Of a stretch of 64,000 bases of DNA, positions 1 to 7,434 are shown in pieces. The stretch is taken from assembly GCA_001603805.1 (NCBI GenBank), contig LUZY01000011.1, positions 151,695-215,694 on the forward strand. Direction: 5' to 3'. Within the stretch, counting starts at the first letter, position 1. Every line of letters starts with the position of its first letter. The stretch comes from Deferribacterales bacterium Deferri_01. GTDB lineage: Bacteria; Chrysiogenota; Deferribacteres; Deferribacterales; Geovibrionaceae. The notes under the pieces are model-generated. The model was not told the origin of the DNA, did not search any database, and saw only the letters and a program-made list of their open reading frames with translations. Position numbers and translations under genes: made by a program.

Positions 1-468
1 TTCCGCAGGACCGACTATTGCTGAAAGGGGTGTTCTTGTCTCATGGGAGAATATATTTATTATATCTCTTTTAACTGCATCCACTTCCTCAAGGCGTTTG
101 AGCTTGAGAAATACTTTGATCTTTGCCAGAAGCTCATCATCGTTAAATGGTTTTGTGATATAATCATCCGCCCCGGCATCGTAGCCCCTGAGCCTGTCTT
201 CCGTCATCGATTTGCCTGAAACAAGAATTATTTTGGTAAACCTGTGGGTTTCCCCTTCACGTATTCTCCGGCATACTTCATAGCCGTCCATTCCGGGCAT
301 CATTATATCCAGCAGTATTATATCTGGTTTGAAGTTTTTTTCTGCTTTAAGAGCATCTTCACCGGATGACACTGCAGCGCAGGAATATTCGGAAGCGAGT
401 ATTTCCATCATAATATCAAGATTTACAGGGTCGTCATCCACAATAAGGATTCTGTGTTCAGGTTTCAT
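1..468 (-). CDS. Response regulator receiver fused to histidine kinase (3' end outside window)
   Basis: The reading frame stays open from an ATG at 468 to the window edge (156 residues). The N-terminus is a CheY-like receiver: the acidic cluster LIVDDD, the phospho-acceptor Asp in LLDIMMPGMDG, and the Lys of YITKPF are all present. From about residue 130 it continues into a kinase dimerisation helix with the H-box FSHETRTPL, where His is the predicted autophosphorylation site. This is therefore a receiver-first hybrid kinase, cytoplasmic, with no membrane segment in the visible part. A strong ribosome site (GGCGGAGGAG) precedes the start. The input signal and the catalytic ATPase domain lie outside the window, so its target cannot be named. 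Confidence 0.88.
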   Translation of the reverse strand, partial: MKPEHRILIVDDDPVNLDIMMEILASEYSCAAVSSGEDALKAEKNFKPDIILLDIMMPGMDGYEVCRRIREGETHRFTKIILVSGKSMTEDRLRGYDAGADDYITKPFNDDELLAKIKVFLKLKRLEEVDAVKRDIINIFSHETRTPLSAIVGPAE

Positions 469-599
469 AAACTCCTCCGCCACGTTGAGACAATAATAAA
501 GCGGTTTTTTCCTCACATCAAGGAAGCATTGCGGGTTGTTCTTGTTTATAGTTTTTTAGGATGCTATTATCCGTTTTTTCTTCAACAGGTGTAATTACT

Positions 600-1778
600 A
601 TGTACGCATTCCGCAATAAAAGCAGAATTGTCGTGACCTGCGCTAAAGGGATAAATCCCTTTCTTAAGGAAGAGCTTGAAGCTCTGGGTTACGGTATAAA
701 AAACGAACTCACCGCAGGGCTTGAGACAGAAGGTACAATGAAAGACGCCATGCGCCTTAACCTCTTTCTGAGAACAGGCAGCAGGGTGCTTTTTCAGCTT
801 GCCCGTTTCCGTGCTGCCGGACCGGATGAACTCTATAAAGAAGTCAAACAGCTTCCGTGGGAGGACATGCTTGATCCCAAAGGTTATTTCAGCATAACCT
901 CCTCTGTTCTCAATGATAATATAAGGGATACAAGGTTTGCGAACCTCCGGTGCAAAGATGCCATAGCGGACAGGATGACATCAAAACTCGGTAAACGCCC
1001 TAATACCGGACCTGAACTTAACGCCGCTGTTCTTTTTCTTCACTGGAGGGAGGATGAGTGCGCCCTTTATATCGACACCTCCGGTGAAGCACTTTCAAAA
1101 AGGGGTTACAGATATAATCCTATGATGGCTCCCATGACTGAAACCCTTGCTGCTGCTGTTATTATGAAAACAGGGTGGAAAGGCACAGATAACTTTATCA
1201 ACCCAATGTGCGGCAGCGGAACCCTTGCCATTGAAGCGCTTATGAGCGCTTTGAACATGGCAGGAGGAATTATAAGACGCAATTTCGGTTTCATGCACAT
1301 CACCGGTTTCAACAAAAAGGAGTGGAGCGACATGCGCAATGACGCTCTTCGTGTGGTTAAAAAAGATATAAAAGGACAAGTAATAGTTTCCGATCATGAT
1401 GAAAGATGTCTGAAAGCTGTGGAAGAGAATGCAGGATACGCTGGAGTTGAAAAATATCTGGATTATCAGCTTTGTGATTTCCGTGACTGTACCGTTCCGG
1501 AAGGCGGGGGAACAGTGATTCTTAATCCCGAATACGGCAAAAGACTGGGGGATGAAAAACAGCTTGAATCTGTTTACGGAGCTATAGGAGATTTTTTCAA
1601 AAGCAGCTGTCAGGGCTACAAGGGATATATTTTTACCGGAAATATGGAACTGGCTAAACATGTTGGTCTGCGTACGGCTTCAAAGACGGTTTTCTTTAAC
1701 TCAAAGATCGAATGCCGCCTGCTTGAATATGAACTTTACAAAGGAACAAAGAAACATCAGGATAAAGACGAAGCATAG
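600..1778 (+). CDS. THUMP-domain 23S rRNA guanine-N2 methyltransferase (RlmL/YpsC family)
   Basis: Predicted SAM-dependent RNA methyltransferase of the RlmL/YpsC family, which makes m2G in 23S rRNA. A THUMP RNA-binding region spans about residues 45-155. The Rossmann methyltransferase follows, with the SAM-site motif NPMCGSGTLAIEA near 215 and the catalytic-loop equivalent NPEYGKRLG near 315. I chose the ATG at 600, which has AGGTG upstream and begins MYAFRNKSR, over an ATG 39 bases earlier whose AGG touches the start. The length (392 residues) fits the single-domain YpsC type, without the C-terminal RlmK half of the enterobacterial fusion. The catalytic loop reads NPEY where the family usually has NPPY. 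The lipoprotein gene follows after 19 bases. Confidence 0.85.
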   Translation: MYAFRNKSRIVVTCAKGINPFLKEELEALGYGIKNELTAGLETEGTMKDAMRLNLFLRTGSRVLFQLARFRAAGPDELYKEVKQLPWEDMLDPKGYFSITSSVLNDNIRDTRFANLRCKDAIADRMTSKLGKRPNTGPELNAAVLFLHWREDECALYIDTSGEALSKRGYRYNPMMAPMTETLAAAVIMKTGWKGTDNFINPMCGSGTLAIEALMSALNMAGGIIRRNFGFMHITGFNKKEWSDMRNDALRVVKKDIKGQVIVSDHDERCLKAVEENAGYAGVEKYLDYQLCDFRDCTVPEGGGTVILNPEYGKRLGDEKQLESVYGAIGDFFKSSCQGYKGYIFTGNMELAKHVGLRTASKTVFFNSKIECRLLEYELYKGTKKHQDKDEA

Positions 1779-1797
1779 ACTTTAAGGAGCAGAAACA

Positions 1798-2259
1798 ATG
1801 ATTAAAAAAGTTCTTCTCTGCGCTTTCTGCGCGGTTTTTCTCAGTGCATGCCTCACTCCGAAAGAGTGTAAAGTGGCAAAAAATATCCTTATTATGCCTG
1901 CTGACTACAGCACATCACAGGGTGCAGGTGTTGATTTCGGCAGACAGTTTCAGGATACCCTCACACAAGACATAGCTGACAGATTCAAGGCTCTTAATGT
2001 TAAAGAGGGTTATGAGGGCGAGAACAGTGACATTATAATCCGTGTTGTTCTTGTTGAGTATTCTGATCCGGTTTTTACCGACAGTCTTGTTAATTCCGGC
2101 ACGGGTAATGTTGAGGTGAGTGTGAGGCTTTTCAGCGGCAAGGGTGCATTTTTAAGGGAAACGTACATAATGAGAGACCTTAAGAAGGGAACAAAGGAAG
2201 ATGTTCTCAAGAGCATTGTTGATGAAGCCGTTACTTTTATAGATAAGCAGTGTCTGTAG
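1798..2259 (+). CDS. Small lipoprotein of unknown function
   Basis: A 153-residue protein with a lipoprotein signal: a charged MIKK start, a hydrophobic stretch and the lipobox LSAC, so Cys18 should be acylated and anchored in the envelope. The mature part has two further Cys (CKVAK near the start and a C-terminal KQCL), which could form a disulfide. Its alternating beta-strand/helix pattern resembles small DUF4410-like or LPS-assembly-type lipoproteins, but I do not recognise it firmly. It follows the rRNA methyltransferase with an AAGGAG ribosome site and ends at a strong terminator. Function unknown. Confidence 0.75.
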   Translation: MIKKVLLCAFCAVFLSACLTPKECKVAKNILIMPADYSTSQGAGVDFGRQFQDTLTQDIADRFKALNVKEGYEGENSDIIIRVVLVEYSDPVFTDSLVNSGTGNVEVSVRLFSGKGAFLRETYIMRDLKKGTKEDVLKSIVDEAVTFIDKQCL

Positions 2260-2273
2260 ATTAATAAAGCTAA

Positions 2274-2298
2274 GGGGCGGATACACCGCCCCTTTTTT
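2274..2298. terminator. Rho-independent terminator between convergent genes
   Basis: Seven-base stem GGGGCGG/CCGCCCC with a 5-nt loop, followed by six T. It ends the plus-strand lipoprotein transcript. The opposing gene ends 14 bases further on. Confidence 0.9.
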
Positions 2299-2311
2299 CG
2301 TACAGAGGCAG

Positions 2312-3193
2312 CTACAAGGGTTTTACCAGTGTCAGCCAGGCTGATGTTCCTTCTGTTGTGTCCTGTGCTTCAAATTCTCTGTAAAGCTTACATTTAAATA
2401 TGGCTCCAAGTGCTTCGGAGAATATGTCCACTTCCGGTCCTATACCGAAAATTCTGTCATGGACGCTTTTGTCCCACGAGGCATCATTCCCCTTGTCATC
2501 CGTAATTTGCCAGTGAGCATAACCGGCGAGTCCGATCTCAATTTTAGGAGTTACAGCTTTTGCTATTCCCCATTCAATATTTAAATCATCACCGTATGTT
2601 ACATCGGTGTCATTATTCTCAAAGTGCTTCTCATAACGGCTGAGAACAGAGAGTGACCACTCTCTTTCCGGATCAGGATAATATGTTGCGCCCAGCGTAA
2701 GCATAAATGTGTAGTGGTCTTTTCCTATATTCAAAGGACTGCTTTTGTCATAGCTTCCTGTTGGCAGGAAAAGGGCAGTTCCCAAAACTGCTTCAAAGCG
2801 CTCCTCGCGCCATGAGAGAAACATAGGCTCAACGATTATATCCCCAAGATCCGTATCATCCTCATCCACTCCGGCAGCGCCGATGCTCAAATCTGCATAT
2901 ACAAGTGGAATAATGATATTCATCCCGTAATATGCGCCGAGTATTTTCTTTTCTGTCACATACACAAACCTGTGTACGTTGGCAAAAGTGGAAATTTCAA
3001 AATCAATGTCCTGTTCGTTCCCGTTTTTGTCCATAGATTTGTCAGATGTGTAATAGTTGTTGTACATCAGATAATAAAATCCCGGACCGGGAGCCGTTCC
3101 TGCTTTTATTCCCTCTGAACCCAGTGAGTAATCCTGAGCATGTGCAAGCCCTGCAAATGAAAGTATGAATATAATAAACAGCTTTTTAAGCAT
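2312..3193 (-). CDS. Outer-membrane beta-barrel, phenol MetA/SphA-type transporter
   Basis: A 293-residue exported protein beginning MLKKLFIIFILSFAG with cleavage after AHA. The mature part is rich in alternating aromatic/polar strands (YYLMYNNYYTSD, WSLSVLSRYEKH, IEWGIAKAVTPKIEIG), as in the Phenol_MetA_deg (PF13557) barrel family proposed to carry aromatic or hydrophobic compounds across the outer membrane. The start at 3193 has an AAAGGAG ribosome site; a longer frame would run upstream into the cytochrome gene. It is the last gene of a three-gene minus-strand unit (FAD reductase, cytochrome, porin). With the XylR-type regulator next door, this suggests substrate entry for the reductase. 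The substrate is unknown. Confidence 0.78.
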   Translation of the reverse strand: MLKKLFIIFILSFAGLAHAQDYSLGSEGIKAGTAPGPGFYYLMYNNYYTSDKSMDKNGNEQDIDFEISTFANVHRFVYVTEKKILGAYYGMNIIIPLVYADLSIGAAGVDEDDTDLGDIIVEPMFLSWREERFEAVLGTALFLPTGSYDKSSPLNIGKDHYTFMLTLGATYYPDPEREWSLSVLSRYEKHFENNDTDVTYGDDLNIEWGIAKAVTPKIEIGLAGYAHWQITDDKGNDASWDKSVHDRIFGIGPEVDIFSEALGAIFKCKLYREFEAQDTTEGTSAWLTLVKPL

Positions 3194-3204
3194 ACGGTTC
3201 TCCT

Positions 3205-3708
3205 TTATTTTATTTTCCAGCCTGCGGGAAGCCGCTCTTCCCATTTTGCATGATGGCATTCCGCACATACAAAAACGGATGCCTGATGCACCTTATGGCA
3301 TTCATAGCAGCCTATCTCACCCATATGGGATTCGTGCGGGTTGCGACCCCATTTTTCCATGAAGCCTTCAGTGCGTTTACGTATGGCTTGGTAGCTTTCA
3401 TGGCATCTGAAGCAGAAATCAGGTTCGTATTCCCGTGTGTACATGGGTTCCTCATATTCTCCGTTTTTATACATTTCCTCTTCATTTTTACGGGTCTCAT
3501 CAGAGTATTCGTGGCACTCCGTACATCCGATTCCTGCCTCAAAGTGTTTGCTTACAAGAAGTTTGCCGTCTTTGACTCCTTCTGTATAAGGTTTAATTAT
3601 GTGGCATTTATCTCCGCATGCGGAGCTGCCTTCTGCAAAGGCAAGCCCCGCCGCAAGAAGAATCGGGAGCAGTATTAATGGAGGAAAAAACAGCTTCCGT
3701 TTCAGCAT
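3205..3708 (-). CDS. Periplasmic multihaem cytochrome c, partner of the upstream FAD reductase
   Basis: A 167-residue protein with a Sec signal (MLKRKLFFPPL, cleavage after AFA). It has four canonical CXXCH haem sites (CTECH, CFRCH, CYECH, CAECH) and one N-terminal CGDKCH, which is CX3CH rather than CXXCH. Spare His residues (for example HESH, KVHQ, ECHH) could serve as distal ligands. It starts 9 bases after the flavoprotein stop, so it is very probably the electron donor to that protein, as the tetrahaem domain is in Shewanella flavocytochrome c, here split into its own subunit. If the CX3CH site carries haem it is a pentahaem protein, otherwise tetrahaem. Confidence 0.88.
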   Translation of the reverse strand: MLKRKLFFPPLILLPILLAAGLAFAEGSSACGDKCHIIKPYTEGVKDGKLLVSKHFEAGIGCTECHEYSDETRKNEEEMYKNGEYEEPMYTREYEPDFCFRCHESYQAIRKRTEGFMEKWGRNPHESHMGEIGCYECHKVHQASVFVCAECHHAKWEERLPAGWKIK

Positions 3709-3717
3709 CTTCCGCCC

Positions 3718-5418
3718 TTAGATTTTTATAGAAGGTATGATTTTGTAGGGATCTTTACCGGCAGCTTTTATACCTGCCATTCTTCCAAATGTGAGGCATC
3801 TGCCGTGGTTGATTCCGGGGCAGATTGTGGGATAGTCATTGGCAAAAAATTCACCTCCGGCAGAACCCGCAACATACAGCCCCTGTATGGGGTTTCCTTC
3901 TGCATCAAGAACCAGCAGGTTGCTGTCTGTTCTGACACCTCCGGACATTGTGAGAAGCGTACTGAAAAGCTTGCCTGCATAAAACGGAGGATTAATGATT
4001 GGTGTAAGAAGTTCTTTTCTTTTACCGAAATCCACATCATCCTGCATTTTATAAAGTTCATTATACCTGCTGACAGTCTTAATAAGGTTTTCGACAGGTA
4101 CGTTCATTTTGGAGGCAAGTTCTTCTATGGAGCTTGCGGTCACAACCTTACCGTCTTTTATGTGGGCTTCCTGAGTCATTTTTTCAACTTCCAGATTAAA
4201 TCCGTTGCCCCATGGCTGCCACATCTGCCCGTAGAAGAGTCCTCCTGCAAGGTTGGCATCAACCTGTTTTTTAACCTGTGTGAGACCGTCACGGTCGTAT
4301 ATTGTCCAGGCTATTCCGCCTGGTTCAAGCTCTTTTGAGCAGCTTTTTGACTGTGTGTTGACATCTTCGTTTTTGAACCGGTTGCCCAAAGCGTTAACAT
4401 GAAGAAAACCGTAGCTGGCGGCTCCGGCTTCCAGGTGCACTGTTGCGCCGTGGGGCTCATGCCTCTGCATCGCACCGCCAACCTGCATTGCCATTATATG
4501 TCCGTCACCTGTGTTGCATTTATTGGGAAAATATATCTGTGCATCAGCTTTCAGCGAGAACGGAGAGTAGCATCTCTTCATTTCGTCATTTGAAGCGTAA
4601 TCACCGGTTGCTATGATGACACTGGGAGCAATAAATTTGGTGTATTTGCCGGGTTTGCCGGCGATAACTCCGTTTACTCTGCCGTCTGACCCTTTAAGTA
4701 TCTGTACCGCAGGTGTTCCGTAGTTGAAAGCCACTCCTTTTGATTTTGCTTCTTTTTCGAGAGCAGGAACTAAGGTAACATTGCCTATTCCCTTTGAATT
4801 GCCGTAAACATATGATAAATCAGCGTCTTCTTCATGAAAAAAGTGAGTTACAGGATATTCAGTATAGTCAGGTCCTTTGTAGTAGCCTTCCCACATAGTT
4901 ACTTTAAGTCCGTATTTTTCGCCTATCGCCACAGCCCAGTCCATGCATGCGCCACTTTTTTCAGCAAAACTCCATAAAAGCCTTTCATCCATACGCCCCT
5001 GAGCCCATGCAATCCAATCACGGATGACTTGTCTGTAGTTGTTTTTGATTCCGAGACGTTTCTGTATTTTACTGTCAAATGCTGTTATATGACCGCCTCT
5101 GGCAGCCCATGTGTTGTTTTTTTCAATAAGCTGGACAGAAGCGCCGAATTCTGCTGCGGAAAGTGCGGCTGTTATACCTGCAAGCCCGGCTCCTATGACG
5201 ACTACATCTGATTTGACAGTCTTCTTGATCTGTTTTTCAGGGATAGCCTTAACGGGTTTTTCCCAGCTCCATTGTGTGCATTCGTTAGGAAGCGGATGCC
5301 CTGCTGCTGTGTCAGCAGAGGCAATGCCTGGGAGGCTGACTGCTGTTACTGCCGCCGCCGCACCGGCGATACCGGTTTTAATAAAATTACGTCTTGATAA
5401 TTTTGTTTTTTCGTCCAT
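3718..5418 (-). CDS. Tat-exported FAD-dependent reductase (flavocytochrome c flavin-subunit family)
   Basis: A 566-residue flavoprotein of the fumarate/urocanate reductase-like family. The twin-arginine signal SRRNFIK with a long Ala-rich segment predicts folded, FAD-loaded export. The FAD-binding dinucleotide fold starts near residue 72 (VVVIGAGLAGITAALSAAE). The capping region includes GNRFKNED and the C-terminal FAD loop is YPTICPGINHGRC. From remembered Shewanella Fcc3 sequence, the substrate His of VHHTMGG is replaced here (LLTMSGG) and the substrate Arg of ANRLGG is absent, so fumarate is unlikely. It leads an operon with a cytochrome and a MetA-type barrel and is divergent from an XylR/DmpR-like activator, which hints at an aromatic or bulky enoate acceptor. 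Start supported by AAGGAGAG. Confidence 0.87.
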   Translation of the reverse strand: MDEKTKLSRRNFIKTGIAGAAAAVTAVSLPGIASADTAAGHPLPNECTQWSWEKPVKAIPEKQIKKTVKSDVVVIGAGLAGITAALSAAEFGASVQLIEKNNTWAARGGHITAFDSKIQKRLGIKNNYRQVIRDWIAWAQGRMDERLLWSFAEKSGACMDWAVAIGEKYGLKVTMWEGYYKGPDYTEYPVTHFFHEEDADLSYVYGNSKGIGNVTLVPALEKEAKSKGVAFNYGTPAVQILKGSDGRVNGVIAGKPGKYTKFIAPSVIIATGDYASNDEMKRCYSPFSLKADAQIYFPNKCNTGDGHIMAMQVGGAMQRHEPHGATVHLEAGAASYGFLHVNALGNRFKNEDVNTQSKSCSKELEPGGIAWTIYDRDGLTQVKKQVDANLAGGLFYGQMWQPWGNGFNLEVEKMTQEAHIKDGKVVTASSIEELASKMNVPVENLIKTVSRYNELYKMQDDVDFGKRKELLTPIINPPFYAGKLFSTLLTMSGGVRTDSNLLVLDAEGNPIQGLYVAGSAGGEFFANDYPTICPGINHGRCLTFGRMAGIKAAGKDPYKIIPSIKI

Positions 5419-5505
5419 CTGACTCTCCTTAAAATATGTGATATTGGGAAAACATTTTTCCCGTCACGTTTAATAAAAATTAAACATGCAGATGCCGTTA
5501 GTGTG

Positions 5506-5533
5506 TTAGCTCATAAAATGGTTTATGAGCTAA
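5506..5533. repeat. Perfect 12-bp inverted repeat in the leader of the FAD-reductase operon
   Basis: Arms TTAGCTCATAAA and TTTATGAGCTAA are separated by ATGG. If transcription starts near 5541, as the -24/-12 promoter predicts, this lies at the very 5' end of the mRNA. It could be an RNA stability hairpin or a DNA operator overlapping the start. A second small hairpin (GGGAAAA/TTTTCCC) lies at 5446-5462 in the same leader. Confidence 0.7.
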
Positions 5534-5551
5534 TAAACTTGTATTTTGTAA

Positions 5552-5567
5552 AGCATATGATGTGCCA
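5552..5567 (-). promoter_or_regulatory. Sigma54 (-24/-12) promoter of the FAD-reductase/cytochrome/porin operon
   Basis: The minus strand reads TGGCACATCATATGCT, against the consensus TGGCACRNNNNTTGCW: one mismatch, with GG and GC at the required 12-base distance. The predicted start is near 5541, about 120 bases before the flavoprotein ATG. The neighbouring activator carries a sigma54-contacting AAA+ domain, which makes the site credible. Confidence 0.82.
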
Positions 5568-5629
5568 AAATAATGATAGAAGATAACACGTTTATAAATA
5601 GGTTATTTATTTGTATATGTCTTTATATG

Positions 5630-5665
5630 GCTATCATTTTGATAGCTGTATCTATCAACATGATA
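5630..5665. promoter_or_regulatory. Upstream activator sites (two dyads) for the XylR-type regulator
   Basis: Two adjacent dyads: GCTATCA-TTT-TGATAGC (5630-5646) and TATCA-ACA-TGATA (5653-5665). They share TATCA/TGATA half sites with a 3-base centre. They lie about 90-125 bases upstream of the predicted sigma54 start, the usual place for enhancer sites of this class, and just before the activator gene, so autoregulation is possible. Confidence 0.65.
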
Positions 5666-5738
5666 AGTTTTGATTGCGATTGTATTATGAGAAATGATAC
5701 AGTGTTTATATTTGATTGTTTTATTGAGGATAAACTTT

Positions 5739-7382
5739 ATGGATGTATGTAATTTGAAAACAGATGCCTATAACCTGAAAATTGACGATCTGCTGAAAGT
5801 AGATCCTGAGAGTAAGATTATTTATTTTATGAACCAGAGAGTTCTTATCGACGACTGTATATCCAAGGGACTTCTCCGAAAAGAAATTATACAGATTTTT
5901 GGTAAATACGGTGCAAAAAACGTTTTTACCAGATACGGTTACGCTCACGGGTGGAGAACGGCGGAAATGCTTAAAGAAAAATTTCCCCGATTATTCAACA
6001 GCCCGATTGGCGGGGCGCATCTGCATATTATTCTCGGTCTCTTCATAACTACTATGCTCGAACAGACAGACGGCAAAGGTGATAAACCGCTTATTCACTC
6101 CGTAATTCAAAATTCTCATGAAGCGGAGCAGCATATTATGCACTTTGGAAAATCAGATGAACCTGTTTGCTGGACACTGACAGGTTTTGCCAGCGGGTAT
6201 GAGTCATTTAAGCATGGACGTGATGTTTATTTTATTGAAACAAAATGCGTAGGCAAGGGGGATGAACACTGTGAGATTGAAGGAAGATTCGCTGATAAAT
6301 GGGGAGACAGACTTCAGGAACAGCTCCCGTTCTATGGAATGGATTCAATCAACGATATACTTGGTGAGCTTACCAGCCGAATATGCAGTACAGAAAAAAA
6401 GCTTAAAAAAACACAAATGCATCTGCAAAATCTTGAGTTGAAGAAATATGCTGTCGAAGGAATGGTCATCAGAAGCAAGAAGATGCAGGATATTATCAAC
6501 CTTGCCGAGCGTACCGCTAAAGTTGTTTCACCTGTTTTGATTGTCGGTGACAGCGGTTCAGGCAAAGAGGTTCTGGCACGGTATATTCATAACAACTCAC
6601 CATGTGCTGCCTGCCCTTTTATTGCGGTTAATTGCGGAGCATTCAGCGATTCTCTTCTGGAAAATGAGCTGTTCGGGCATGCCAAAGGTGCGTTTACCGG
6701 TGCTGACAGAGATCATAAGGGGCTTTTTGAAGAAGCAGAAGGAGGGACTTTGTTTCTTGATGAAATAGGTGAAACCTCCCCAAGCATGCAGGTGAAACTG
6801 CTTCGTGTACTTCAGGAAAAAGAGATCAGGAGGCTTGGCGAGAATAAAACAAGAAAAATAAATGTAAGGATAATTTCCGCAACCAACAGATGTCTTGAAA
6901 CAGAGATAGAAAAAGGTGCGTTCAGAAAAGACCTTTATTACAGGCTGAGAGTCATTGAACTCAATATTCCCCCCCTTCATCAGCGCAGCGAAGACATACT
7001 TCCTCTGGCTCATTTCTTTTTGAAGCAGGCTTCTGCAGAAATGAAAACCAACGTCACAGGTTTTTCCCCTGCTGCCGCAGAAGTGCTTTTAAGATATAAC
7101 TGGCCGGGAAATGTCCGTGAACTTCAGAACGCAGTTCAAAGAGCTGCTGTTTTGTGTGATTCAAAACTTGTGAGTGCCGCAGACCTGCCCCCTGAGATTT
7201 CTTTAGCGGACAGCAGCGGGTATAACGGCATTAACTTAAGCACTCTTGCAGATATTGAGAAAATCGCCATAGAAAAGACCCTCGAAACTGTAAAAGGAAA
7301 CAGGAAACTGGCTGCTGAAAAACTTGGTATAGGCATTGCAACACTGTACCGGAAACTGAAAAACTATGATATACAACAATGA
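5739..7382 (+). CDS. XylR/DmpR-family sigma54-dependent activator with V4R sensor domain
   Basis: A 547-residue single-component activator. Residues 1-110 match the XylR_N type (FMNQRVLIDD, FTRYGYAHGWRTAEML). A V4R ligand/zinc domain follows to about 195, with the paired Cys of ETKCVGKGDEHCEIEG. A linker leads to the AAA+ ATPase, with Walker A GDSGSGKE, the sigma54-contact loop GAFTGA and Walker B GTLFLDEIGE. The C-terminus is a Fis-type helix-turn-helix (KLAAEKLGIGIATLYRKLK). Known family members sense phenols, toluene and other aromatics directly. I chose the ATG at 5739 because GAGGA lies 8 bases upstream; an earlier ATG at 5694 has no such site. It is divergent from the flavin reductase operon, whose promoter has sigma54 form, so it is the obvious regulator of that operon. 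Confidence 0.9.
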   Translation: MDVCNLKTDAYNLKIDDLLKVDPESKIIYFMNQRVLIDDCISKGLLRKEIIQIFGKYGAKNVFTRYGYAHGWRTAEMLKEKFPRLFNSPIGGAHLHIILGLFITTMLEQTDGKGDKPLIHSVIQNSHEAEQHIMHFGKSDEPVCWTLTGFASGYESFKHGRDVYFIETKCVGKGDEHCEIEGRFADKWGDRLQEQLPFYGMDSINDILGELTSRICSTEKKLKKTQMHLQNLELKKYAVEGMVIRSKKMQDIINLAERTAKVVSPVLIVGDSGSGKEVLARYIHNNSPCAACPFIAVNCGAFSDSLLENELFGHAKGAFTGADRDHKGLFEEAEGGTLFLDEIGETSPSMQVKLLRVLQEKEIRRLGENKTRKINVRIISATNRCLETEIEKGAFRKDLYYRLRVIELNIPPLHQRSEDILPLAHFFLKQASAEMKTNVTGFSPAAAEVLLRYNWPGNVRELQNAVQRAAVLCDSKLVSAADLPPEISLADSSGYNGINLSTLADIEKIAIEKTLETVKGNRKLAAEKLGIGIATLYRKLKNYDIQQ

Positions 7383-7385
7383 GAA

Positions 7386-7409
7386 AAGGGACGGAATACA
7401 CCGTCCCTT
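7386..7409. terminator. Bidirectional terminator hairpin
   Basis: Arms AAGGGACGG and CCGTCCCTT with a 6-nt loop, lying four bases after the activator stop and between convergent genes. The downstream T tract is short and interrupted. Confidence 0.8.
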
Positions 7410-7434
7410 CTGAATTTTTTGTGATTCTTTTATT

